DNA from: Fasciolopsis buskii
Lineage: Eukaryota > Platyhelminthes > Trematoda > Plagiorchiida > Fasciolidae
Length of the DNA: 64,000 bases
Direction of reading: 5' to 3'
Assembly (NCBI GenBank): GCA_008360955.1
Contig: LUCM01005822.1
Span: forward strand, 233,053 to 297,052
Shown: piece after piece, positions 1-12,800 of the stretch
How positions within the stretch are numbered: the stretch's first letter is position 1
Layout: each line of letters starts with the position of its first letter
Made by a program: the position numbers and the translations under genes
The notes under the pieces: generated by a model
Databases searched by the model: none
Told to the model about the DNA's origin: nothing
The model's input: the letters and a program-made list of their open reading frames with translations, nothing else

Positions 1-740
1 TGCATGTAAAATTGGTGGTAGCTAAGTCGATCCCTGTACATCGAGCCATACAGGAAAACGAGAGAAGAAAGAATTCGCATTGAAAATACCATCTAGCATT
101 CTATTGTATATCGCGAGTTCCGTTATTAGATTTCACTCTTGAAACAAGAAAGATTGGTTGCCGCGCCATTCTGACTTAAAGCAGACCAGTGTCAGTGTAA
201 AATATTCCAAATAATTTAATATTTTAAGATCAATCTACAGAAATATTTTCAATAAGCATGCTTCTCGGAAACCCTTTGATTTTATTCTCAGGCTCCCAGT
301 GTTTCTCTGTTGATATTTAAGTTCATAAATGCACTGTATGTTTTACATCGTCCACATGATGAAGCGAGTATGAGGACGTTTGAAGAAACCATATGTAAAA
401 GAATCCTTCGTTTTCATCGTCGTAAGGATAAACAGACGCAGAATTTTCTCTCGTGTCCATCATGATAAATGACATAGTTATGATCAAATACACATCATTT
501 GCAATATACCTTGGAGAAACAAAATAATTCACATTCTTGTATACCAAAATGTGATCGATTGGTGGGTCGAAACAAAACAATTGACTTTGGTTGAACCAGA
601 ATCACACGGCATAAAAACAGTGATGTGTCCCCAAAGTAAAACACTAGAGGAAAATAAGAAAAAATGTTCAGCCAAGAAGAAACTAGAGAAGGAATAAAGT
701 ATAGAACATGAGGTTGTGTTTTAAACTGGAATATGTATAT
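1..740. other. 3' flank of the receptor gene
   Basis: No recognised gene. An 85-codon minus-strand frame at 323-580 holds several Tyr and acidic residues, but no splice route from the receptor to it is clear. Otherwise the stretch is AT-rich and carries possible downstream poly(A) signals. Confidence 0.5.
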
Positions 741-745
741 TTATT
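740..745 (-). promoter_or_regulatory. Candidate poly(A) signal AATAAA overlapping the stop codon
   Basis: The minus strand reads CAATAAATA, so AATAAA shares bases with the TAA stop of exon 21. Cleavage 10-30 nt downstream would give an almost absent 3' UTR. Another AATAAA lies near 281-286 on the same strand, and either could be used. Confidence 0.4.
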
Positions 746-834
746 GTACAATAGTTTTCAAAAAAGTGACAATCTGCACAAAGTCTGGACGATCCTCAGG
801 CACGGAACTCCACGTTTCTTGCATCATCAGCCCA
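741..834 (-). CDS. FGFR: FGFR-like exon 21: end of kinase domain and stop codon
   Basis: A 94-nt terminal exon after CCGCTTTCAG, entered in phase 2. It encodes [15 protein letters not shown] and [13 protein letters not shown], then TAA. It aligns with the final FGFR kinase helix (R-P-x-F-x-Q-L-V-x-x-L). The conserved C-W pair of helix alphaH is T-W here. The protein stops about nine residues after the kinase helix begins, so no C-terminal tail is encoded. Confidence 0.92.
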
Positions 835-3800
835 CTGAAAGCGGATGACAAAAAACCTTACGGTAAGTTACAGTGTTATGAATTATGATTTTCCAAAGGT
901 CATTGAACACAAAGGAAACTGGTAGTAGCATCATTTCCCTTGCTGAGGAATCACTCAAGTGGTTTTGACAACTGGGTATCGGAAGAGGAAAGCCACTTGT
1001 AAAGCAAAAACGAAGATTTTAGTGCCGAACATTGGGTTAACCACATGGAACTGGTCTGCTTCTTTGACGCCGGAACACATTATCTAACGGGAGTTCTTTG
1101 CGTTTTTAAGGTAAATTATTGGTGAGTATGATCTGTGGCATGATATTTTCAGGTTTGCTAGCGTATATTCTTATGCGGAAAGCCAACTCAAATCTTGCAG
1201 AACTCGACGGGAGTAATTTGGAAAAACTTAATAATTAACATCAACTTAGGTTTTGCGTATTATTTCCGTAAGTCGCACCTGTTAGTCGTCACCACCGATT
1301 CTCAGTGGATGGGGCATCCGCTTACTTTAACTGCGTTTACAACCGTTTTGAAACGGCTTAATTTATGGAGTTGGAGGAAATAACAAGGTGTCAAACAATG
1401 TATCTGAAGAAAAACAGAATAATTCAAATTTGGTAAAACCAACACCTTATCCCGTGAATTTATTAGCGCACCAAGTCAGAGTATTCTATTCGCAGGACTT
1501 TCGAGTCATCGAGATTGAGTATGCATTAGTTTGAGACCTTGATTTAGCAATACGAATAAGGTGCGTCAAATGGATGCTTGAACAATAAGATGGTTCTCAT
1601 GATCACGAACCAGCCAATTACAAAGGCGCATACCATTAATCTGACATCAAATGGATGAAGTAAATAATGATTATTTTTAATACTGGCATGAATGAACTAT
1701 TGTCTGAATGCTTTAATTTGTTTGCTTTCATTCCCTCAGAGATAACAAGAAGGAAATCTCTCAGGGGTTTTGGAATAACGCATAGTTGTAAAGGACAGAT
1801 TTTCTTGGGGTTGCAGGCGTCGTTTGCAAATATTGATCCCGTCTGTCTGAAACGGCAAAACTTTTCTGTGCCTCATGGGGAAAAGAAACAGTTCATCTCA
1901 AAGTAAAGTGGAAATTTTCTGTCACCTACTGAATGACAAACAAAAGTAGAACGTATACCGTTTACACGTACATTCGGTTTGGACAAAGTGGTGGTCGGGA
2001 CATACGATACCCGTGCTGGATCAGGTTTCGCACTTGTTCGATTGTGAATTGTGTGTACGGTGTACCTCCCAAAGTGTATATTTCCCAAATCAGCACACCA
2101 TATGACCAACTGAAATGAAAGCAGACTCGGTGGAATGAACAAGCACAACTCAGCAAAATCCAAAAGAAATATGCTGGCATTACACTTTTCAATGATCCCA
2201 CAAAGCCCAGCGTAGCGGAGAAAACAATTGAACTAAATACTCTAGCATAAAGATCAGAAAAAGAGGACAGAAAAAGTCCAGTGATGAGACGAAAAGCAAA
2301 TATCACTGCTTGCTTTGCATGACCTTAAGAGTTTTCAGGCTTTATGAGGTTCACCGGAAAAGGGAATTTACAGTGTGACATCATACCTGACATATGATAA
2401 TTATCTTGTAATTCGTTGAAAGAAGTTGCGCACTGACATAACAAAGCAGGTCTTTCTGTCAATAGTCTACTAAGCATGGAAAGACACGCACTGCACTTAG
2501 GGTTCGGAAACCAACAGCATGGGGTTTCGGCTGTATCTGTATGCCGATTTCTGGTCCTCAGTCGATTTAGGGTAAATTGTGCATCGTTGTGTTTGCTCGA
2601 CTTCGTATTTTATACCAGTTTCTAATTTGAAGTTTATTCTCGCCCTTACCCTGAAAAAAGCAGTTAAACAAGACGAGTAGAAGAAATGATTAGGATTTTG
2701 AAACCCACCAGCATGTCAATTGAGGCTGAAAATCGAATGCCGCGTCTAGAAGATACCTAATTGAGGGTACATATTTGCTACTACTACTCTCAATCGCTAG
2801 TATTATAAAAGTTACGGGCAACGAAACAAACTGACATCTACGTCATAATTAATCGAAACATTGCTATATAGTTACCGTTTGTTGGATATCTCACTGACCG
2901 GAAAAGAGACGCCATATTAGATACAAATCTACGTGCAAGGCAGTTGGCGTTGACTGCATCAACTTCAATATCAAAGAAATTGGTATTACTGATAGTCGAT
3001 GTTACTGTGCATGAGCTTTGTTGTTTGGATTACGTACTGTAATTAATTTCACTGGAGAGTGAACACAAATGCACCCTAAAAAACCAATATGAACAGATTT
3101 GGTCGTGCAAAGTTAACTGATCATAATAAAGTTAAAACTCTCTAAGACGGTGAGGGAAATCTTTTTGTTTCGTTTTACCTTTTTACTTACTTTATCAATG
3201 TACACTATTTTCAAGAAGGGGGCCGCTGCTAACAGAGTGCTGCCAAGTGGGGAAGCTGACTGGCGGTGGGAGGATTCAAACCCGCGACTATCACGTACAA
3301 ACGCCAAGAACTTATCCGCCTGGCGACCGCCGTCCAAATATAAATCAAAGCTAAACACAATTTCGAACATATTTTCGGAAATTCTCTCGAACGCTAAATG
3401 AGGTTCTGGATGTCCATAGCGATGAATGACTCATGCGCTAGTCTGTGAATTTAGTTGTTTTATTTCACAAATTGCCAACACCTGTAGTGAAGATGTAAAC
3501 ATTTTCAACTGACACGAGAGGATAAATTTGGCGTTTTCACTGGCTATGTTCTTTAATGCGAGCGCAAACTTTTAGATCATGGTTAGATAAAAATACATAG
3601 AGAGGAATTTTCGGTATCATATACCTTGGTATGTTAGTTTATTCCCCCGGGTCATTCAATAATATTTCTGAGGTGAAGGCAAGAATTGTCTAAGTGAACA
3701 GTTTTATTGCTTTTCCAATGGTCATCAGAACAAAAATTTGACTTAGTGTTATCAAGTACGCCTTCACGTGTATTTACCATACCAGACTCAATGAACAATG

Positions 3801-6800
3801 AGGCTCGCAGTCCAATAGGATTTGGCAGGAAGTACTGACAATCTTGTGGTGTACATTACACTACATATGATCAAGACTGAACAACAGCTTCATGTGAATA
3901 TCATAGCTGAAGTGCACGTCTTCAGGAAACAACCAACCAGGCCAGCTTCTGACTGACGTTTGTCTACAGACTTGTTTGTTCAAAACTATTACAAAAATAA
4001 AGTAATTCAGGAACACAGACCAAAGATATTAAAAGAAAATTCAAACTCCAGATGCAGTGGTTTCCAGTTGCCTCATCTGGTTATATCGAGTTTGGTTTTC
4101 AGAGCATAACTAGTAAATCCTCCTTAGTTCCCCAGAGCAAAACCAACATCTCTCAACTGACCATGTTAGTCCTATCTAGACACAATATATATCATCTCCA
4201 ACAGTTAAAGGAAAAATGCGACTCTAAATAAAAGCAAATGTTTACTTTAAAACATTGGCCTACATAATAACGCCGACTACTGCTTAATTAAGAACATTGC
4301 AGCTGAGCGCCCAACCAACGCGCTAATGTTTCAGGCAACTTGAAAGGTAGTGTGTTTAAATAAGCTGGGTTTTTTCTTTCTGAGTGAACTCATCATCGAA
4401 GATGGGTACAGCCGATAGTCATAAGAATATTTATTATTCCTCTTTCATCCATTTTCTGTAAAATTATGTTTCCAGTTTTTTGCGATGGGACCATGCTTGG
4501 TTTCAAGCAGGTTTAAAAATATATGTATATATTGTGCTTGAGGTACGAAACAACTACGAAAGGTAAAAAATTGTCAAAGGTGACACTAGAAAAAATTTCC
4601 TGCCGTTTGCTTTAGGTGCATTGTAACGTTCGTGAGAAATGTACCTTCATATAATCTTTTTTGTAAAGCCAGACGAACGGTGCAAACAGTTTTATCTTCC
4701 ACTAATTTTGGGTGCACTAATTTGGTGATCAACGCGCATTAATTTTTTACAAATGACGATCAGCTAGAGACAGCGTACGTCACCGTAGAGAGGTCAGAGG
4801 AGCGATTTTCCAATCCGTCGGTCATTTTTTGACAGACCGCAGTTTGCGGTTGGTCAGCGTTTTAACATGCCCGCTCTTATCTGGTTCTACACCACTTTAA
4901 GATTCAGAAACGTGGTTGTTGGTTTTTATTCCATCCGTAAAGTCGGGCCAGCCCTTAGGATGCGTGCACTTATCACCGCACTCGGGCGCTGAGCATGCAA
5001 AACGTTCAGCGCTCCCGATATTTGACAGTGAACAAACAATCCTATAGAATATCAAATGGACTGCGTCGGTTCCACTTATATCTTCCGGAACAACAAAGAT
5101 TAGGAACCACTGAAAAAGATGGTTTACTCTTCAAAGTCAGGTTTACTATGAGTTTCCAATGTAGATTTCAAGGAAAACAAGAACGGGCGTCAGGGAACTT
5201 AATCATCTTCAACATAAATAAACTTCCATCATAAGGTTAGCCAAATTAGTGTGCTGATGGATACACGCGAAAATTGATGCGTGGTCATGCAAACTAGTCC
5301 GAATTAGGGTAAGAGATTAGGCAAGTGAAGACAACGTGGGAGCAGATTGCGTAAGTTCAGTGCCGTGGTAAATAAAGTTGGTGAAAAACTTTATTTTGTA
5401 AAAGTTGTAAACTTAAAGTTTACGGCAGAACTTAGCTGCTGGATCAGCTGGATTACTTTAGTCTAACAAGTGACACATGACTGACCTCACTGATGGAGTT
5501 GCATTAGGAAGACTCACATTTCTTGGAATGCGCCTCCTCATTTGTTAAATGACGAAGCATTGTCTATCCGAGGTAGATAATGTATAAATACATTGACAAC
5601 GGAAAGTTTCCACTGATCCAATCTTAAGTGTGAACGGTACTTAATATCTAGAGCTTATTTTCTGGGGAGAAAAGTGGTAGTCGGTTCTTAAGGTTGGCAC
5701 TATTTTTGTCGGAAAAAATAACAAATTAATGTTCGAACGGAGATCTGTTTGAATGGTCAACTGGGGTTCTTGGTGAGCTCTCTATATAGATTGTTGATTG
5801 TGGCTATATTATTTTTTAAAATCATGCAGAAAAAACCTAGAGGAAGTTGTCCTCATTTTTACTTCAAAATTTACGTTTCGGTGGGCGCAAGCAAAAACAA
5901 ATTAAATATTTTAGTATCAGCTTGAAAATTGCGGCGGTCTGCTGCCGCAGCACGACCACCATTTTTCAAACTTTCGTGCAGCCAAACAGGTATAAAGTAA
6001 TTCGACAACGTAACACCCATTTGAGTGCGACATGAACTTCTGTGACTTCTGTGACAACGAGTCATGTGTACTAGATTCATTGGGACCGAATGGAGGGTGC
6101 TCTAGTTAGTCGAAGAAATAAAATCACCTATCCAGCGATACTAAAAATTACGGCATAGGACTTGTGGGAGAACCGCAAGCAGAATTGGCGCCGGTGGACT
6201 ATCGTTATCTAACGGGGTACTTGTCAGTCTCCAATTCTCTGCTCACGATTATAGGGGTCCAAAGAAAACGTTGCTATTAAAATAATAGTTTATGAAACTG
6301 CAGTTGTACTCCGTAAGATATCTGTTCCTGAAGTGCGAGTTTTGCTAGTAAAGTACGTCTTAGCAGATACACACGTACAACTTTTCGTCTATTGGCCGAT
6401 TGAAGATAGACCCAATAACGGCTTCTTGGTGTAAAATTTTCATGCTAAACTCAACTTGATAGCGAATTTGACTGTTGATGGAGTTTATCGGAATGTGCCT
6501 GTTTGGGAGTTACTGTCTTTCAACTCTGGCGTTGTAGTAATTATTCTGGTATTAATTTTTCTATCGGCACCTGCTTGGGAGCAAACATAACTAGTAAACC
6601 AAGTTTGTTCTACTTTAGGCTATCTTGCTTCACCAGGGTGTATCAGTTGTAGAAGATGCTGTAAATTCTTTCCAATTTACAGCGACCGCTCAGTCCTTCA
6701 AATGGGAGTTCCATACAACATTGGACGGTATTTCCGAATTACCTCAAAATTATCTGGATTTGTGTCCGACGTAGTCGGCACTGCTATCCAACCGGTTGTT

Positions 6801-9800
6801 TGGATTCTCGATCTCGAGCAGATGTGCACTTATCACATAGTCAAGTGATGGTTGTTGCTGCCTAATGCCGAAAACTTCCGATATAATTCCTGAACAACTC
6901 GGAAAACGGTATACTGCTGTTGCATGTCTATTGTTGTTGGGACATTTCAACTATTCGGTCTCCGTATGCAAGACAAATCAGGCGAAGACTAAATCGCATT
7001 AGTAGATAGATGAAATGTGGTCTGGCTTGAAAGGGGAGAGAAACGTGTTCACTTTAAGAACAGCAAAAAACAAATAAGTCAGGATTGAGCGCCAAAATAA
7101 CTTACACATCAGATTTTTGTGAAAACTTTTTGATATCCAATACTTCTGGAGCCAACCACCGAAGAGGAAGTGCACCCTGCAAAATATAGAATTAAAGACT
7201 GCGTATCGCCTCCACGTGAACGAGTTGTCGTTATCATCACCCAAATAAGCATCATGATAATCAAGCGTATTATTAACACTGAAAACCCAGGTGATTAGGA
7301 AGAGCAGAAACAAAACTGTGAAAAACCGATAATGGCAAAAATATAGAGAACTTCTATTGACCAGGCAACAATTTTTCAGTATTGCCTAATAGTTCGTCTT
7401 CATTTCCGTATCAAAAATAAACGGCCTAGTTTATGTGACATAAAGGGAAACATAGTTCGTTAACGAACAATGCAAAACAACAGCAAATTAGACAATAATG
7501 TCCTATTTTACTGCCAAAATTTAGCGCTAGGGTGCATCGGACAACTGACTGGCTCAGTTCACTCAGAAGGATAAATTAAACAGCCTCAATCCTATTTCAT
7601 AACTGAAGGTTGAAATTGTTTAGCTTCAAGTGACTACCGGACGTCCCCAAAATTTGTAACATTGCCAGTTTAAGGTCGATGCTATAGCAGCCTGCAAGGC
7701 GGACTAACTCTGGAGTCAAGATCAAATCTGGGTCAGGGTTGACATAAATAAAACCGAACAGAGCGGTCATTACCTACTCACCGATGATGTCACCTCGGCT
7801 GGTGATGAATCGTTTGCGATCTGAACGCCATGATTAGCACTTACAAAACTTTGAAAATTACCAACCTGAGCTATAGAAAATACCAATATTCAAAATATTT
7901 GAAATGCTGTATGCCTACTAGAATATATTATTATTTTAGATTTCAAATTTTCCCAAGGTTCAGGTTGATGGTGCTAGGAACGGAAATATGTCGTCACTAG
8001 TCGATGTTACCCACACCAATGAGCTGACGTTCGTCATTGGAAATTCGAGGTCGGCGACTGGGAACTCACAGAAACCAGCAGCTTGGTCTACGAACAACAG
8101 CAATTTCTGAAATTACTTTTATCCTGTAGAATTGTGTAAAATAAGGAAATCAAGATAACATTCTGGCGAACTGCGAGCACGAGCACAAACTTGGATTATA
8201 TAAACGCACCTCCTGTCACCGGAGAATGGAGATAGATGGAACAATTATTCAGCAGACATTTTAATGGAAGGTGAAAAGTCCAGACTAACTAACTAACTAA
8301 CTAAGCCGTTCATTCAGAACATTGAAACGATAAATGTTTTCACATTTACGACAAAAGGAACAATGGCATTTTTATAGTCACCATGGTTAACTTGCACTGA
8401 GGGATCAAAACACCGTTGTTGTTTGTCACCAAACAGCCAACTTTGAGACGAATTTAAAGCCAGAACGAAACATAGTTCTCTTTTAGTTAAATATGCTTTT
8501 ATGGTGATCACCCACCGCGTTTCGGTTTCAAAGCTAGCAATATGCATTCACTTAACGAAGTTAATGAGAAAACGAAACTGGATTCTAAACTCAACCACTG
8601 CAGTGATGAAAGACCAGCCTCGCCCACCAATCGAGATTCCAGATTTCCTGTTTTACACTTGCCAGCAAAGCGATGCTGAATGAGGTTTCCCCTTATTAGC
8701 ACTATAAATAAATTATGAACACGTTTTCTACACTTCTAAACCGTGCCTGCTTGTAATTCCATGCTTATAGAAACAGAAGTTCGTCAAGAACCAGAAAGTC
8801 CCGAATACACTACAGGGTCTGCTACTAGATATATCCAAGTATGATCAGGGATCTCTAGATGAATGAGTGAAACTCCATTTTGATGAGTAATGCCGATCAG
8901 ATCTGTGAAAGTTCTTTGTATCAGTGGCCAACTTTACCAGTTGCTGAGAATTTAACAAACAATCTAGAAAAAAAATTTGTTGTCATCTGTGAAGCAATAT
9001 GTGTTGTATGAGAATAATTTACGAAATGGTATGTACTTGGATAAGCCTTGGCTTGGTAAAACAAACTTGTTAAAATTAGTGTTAATTTAGTGGCTTGAGG
9101 ATGGAGTCAGGTGCACCTGAAAATCAGAAACGGGAATGAGCATGAAAGCACAGACGAATCAGTTTAGATTGCTTACACTCATGCGTTTGCCTTTATGGTA
9201 ATGAGCATGCGCTGTACAACGTATGAGAATTTCAAAAACTTTGAACACTACAATGTTCAATTGGAAACACGGATGTGAAGTCTTAACAGACGGGGCTTTA
9301 GACATAGCAAGATTATTAGTGAATTGTAAAACCAATTTAAACTTAGTGGTAAACGTTTTTCTTCTTATATCAATGTAAGACAATTTTTCTGAGCCAATCC
9401 TAATCAACCTGTTTCCATCAGCCTCGAGTAAACTGAATGAACTACAAAACTGCAATCGTCTTCGTTATTAGGCATGTTTCAGACTTTAAGCCGTCAAATT
9501 TCAACTATCTAAACAAAACCCAACCTGCTCGTTTTCAACGATGAAATGGAAGTTGACACAGACAACAAACAATAAAATAAACATTCGTTTCAATCAGAGA
9601 TGTCAACAAAGATGGCAGGGCAAATTGGGCCCAAAATTTTAAGGCAGCTTACAAGGTAAAAGCGTACTCCATCTTTTCTAATGTGTTACGAGAACTTGCG
9701 GACTAACGAGCTCACCAAATTAATTCAAAGGAAGAACGTCGATAGTTCTTAATTTTTCACAAAAAAATTTTTACTAGTGGCTAAAGCTATGTTAGGCTCC

Positions 9801-12800
9801 ACAGGTCGGAACATGATTCAAACGAGCGAGAAAATTGGACAGAAGGAGAACAGCAACGTTTTCGAGATGATTAAATGTTATCGTTCTAACTATTTTGGTC
9901 TGGTAGTCTTTCTTATTTTGACTGATGTTCACATGGGGGGTTTATACCAAGTGTGCCCTCGTTTAGTCACCACTCGGCTCAATCGAGTTTGGACAGGGAA
10001 CATGCATTTGCACGAGTGGCGCGCAGCCAAAACGACATCGGGTATTGAGCCAAACAGAGTACACACCCCCTCGTTTAGAGTTGATCTAGTAATCAATCAC
10101 TGACCTGGTTTCCGAGCTCAGGCAGGTGTGTGCCCTTAACGTTCATTTGGATATTTGGCGTCTCACAACTAGGACTACAGAATTATGTGCCGCGTTTTCT
10201 GTTCCGTCTTCGGGTGGCCCAGATTGAAGGACAAGTCTCTTTGTCACCGATACCATGTATCCCTCCGCGACATGTGAGTCAAACGGACTGTTCGATCAGT
10301 AGCATTTTTATGCCCCGTAAAAAAGCAAATGCACAAACACACACCTGTGTACGCGAGTAGAGATAGTAAGATAGCTCGTGGTAAAAAGGTGGGCAACAAA
10401 CGAGAATAAATAGCCTCGATATCAGGTACATCGTGAACCACTTCCACTTCATGTTTCCCCACCATCAACATCACCGTTCCCCCTCCTCCCAATCGACATT
10501 ACTTCCATACTGACGTAATAAAATCTGAAGACTCGACTTTGCATTTGTATTAGGAATAAGGATATAGTAATACCAAATTGATGGCACCCTTACAGTTCTC
10601 GCAACCAAAACGCGTATTTCTGAGAATGAGAAAGCGACAAAATCATTTAGAAATGAAAAGGATAGGGCTGACAATATATGAAGTACAATGGTCGGAAAAT
10701 GTATACTTACACGATCACGCAGATAATATTCGGTATTCGGATCCAGCTGTCTGGACAACCCAAAATCTGATATTTTACATGTCCAATTTGCGGTAAGTAG
10801 TACGTTTCGAGCAGCCAAATCGCGATGAATAATCTAGTGGGGCAGGTTTTACGAAAAGACAAAGAAGATTAGTTGTCATTGCAATACTGGCTCTGTAACT
10901 AACACTGTGGCGTGCAGACAACCGGCCGGTTGTATAAGTGCATACTGGATGGCACACTTACTGGAATTTAGCTCAAATGGGGTTTTAATTGCAAATTTTT
11001 CGAACCCGTCATGCACTGCTCCCAAAATGCACGAACTCAGTGCACAATTTCCTGAACTAAAGGTAGACTGACTGTTATTAACATACAGCCCCACCAAATT
11101 TTATTTTTTGACGATCAGACCGCTCTATGGAGAACCTGTAAAGTTCGACATAACCCTGATGTTTCACTGGTGCAACTCTTAGGAAGGCAAAACTTGTTTC
11201 ATTCACCGTTACAAGTTCGAAGGATTTGTGAAATTCAACGGAATGGTTGTAAATTAGTCTTGTTTTGAAAGAGAGTGAAAAAGACGTCTGCTCTGGCTAT
11301 GGCCGTAAATCGTCAAGTGGTTCTATCCTTAGTCTGCTATCTCCCGGCCGCACTAACTCTAGTGAGAAAAATAAAATCTACCAGGTAAAAAGATTGCAGA
11401 CCAAAAACAAATAAATTATATCAGCTTTCTTTGCTAACAACACCCCATGGCCGATCAGTTTGCCGGTTAATTTGGCCCATCGTTATTAGCTGACCTCAAA
11501 ATATGATAATTTTGTCCATCGGAACGCATGGTTCGTAGATAGGTGTGGCACTACTTGGTTGCCAAAATCGAAATAGAAGATTGAATTAGAAGACCCTACC
11601 CTGAGTCCCTAACCTACAAGCCAGAAACAGAATTCGAGAAATGTGGCTAAACGAATGTTCTTCCCGTGTTGTTGAGTTTAGCTTTGACTACATCCTTGGT
11701 GTGATCGTTCGGAATAATAGCAGTGTCTGGGTAGTTGAGCGCCTGCATGTGCTCAGATGGCTAGCCATAGACGCAATTCGATCGTGGAAAGCGAAGCAAC
11801 TGTTGAAAAGATCCTGGACTGTGATGTGCTCCTTTGAAGTCTCTTTATGTTTATAAAGAAGACAACAGAATTCAGAGTTAGCTGCAAGAAATTCGAGCTG
11901 TCCCTCACCCTACCCTTAAAACCAAACCTTCGAAACAAACTTCAAGGGTTAGTAGTATGTCAAGACGGTTGCGCTCGGAGCATTATCCAATCGATCACGT
12001 CATTGAACAACATTGGTAGAAAAGAATAGGTCAGTTAAATACCGGGGCTTGATTCTTCTACAAAAATGAGTATTCTTACACGCGTATTAGAGTTGGATGA
12101 TCTCAAGAGGCGTTTCAGATATTCTGTCATGTTCACTGCCTTCGAAATAGTCCACAGATTCTCCATGAGCTGAGCTGAAAAGTAAACTAAAGCTAACAAA
12201 AATGGTTAGTAGATGGTTTTGTTTGCAGGGATGTCTGACTACTCGGCGAAGAGCGAAAATCCTCTCCACGTGTTATTTATTGCCCGGGAAACAGTCCAGA
12301 GTGAGAAAAATACATATATCGAGCGATTCCACAGGAATATGGTTAATACTTTGCAGTCGTACAGATCATAACGGTTTTGCCGCAGCTGTCGTACGATACT
12401 TCACAGAGGTATGCATCTGATTGAAGCGTGGTCAATCCGGTGGGAATCCAGCATAATTCCTGATCTTGCGGAACAGCAAGATAGAGCCTTACTAATACTA
12501 AAACACAAAATTCTGATGCTATTTTCTGTCTATCATGGGTGTTTCAGTTGGTAAGCAACGGTAGGAATGCCCTCTCGAGTTATGAAACAGACAGTGAAAG
12601 GGGTATCTTTGCCCTGGTTTCCGTGAATTTTACTTGCTCAGCCTGACCTAAGATGCTTCGATAGGTCATCAAAAATCTCGGTCCGGCTTTTTCTATTATC
12701 TCCTGCTACGGCATATGTAGCTCGGTAGTATCAGTTGTGAGTATTTTTACTAGACATTTCTTGTTTGATACTTTCAACTGCAAACCAGAGTTCTTCAGAA

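Larger units (their letters stand above)
7177..10710 (-). other. Intron between exons 18 and 19
   Basis: An intron of about 3.5 kb. It holds a copy of a dispersed repeat (7782-7855) and an ACTA tetranucleotide tract (8284-8304). A plus-strand frame of 108 codons at 9777-10103 has no recognisable domain. Confidence 0.85.

Noticed and set aside
7782..7855. Possible hammerhead ribozyme around the repeated GGTGATGAA motif
   Set aside because: The CUGANGA and GAAA core elements are not both present in either copy.
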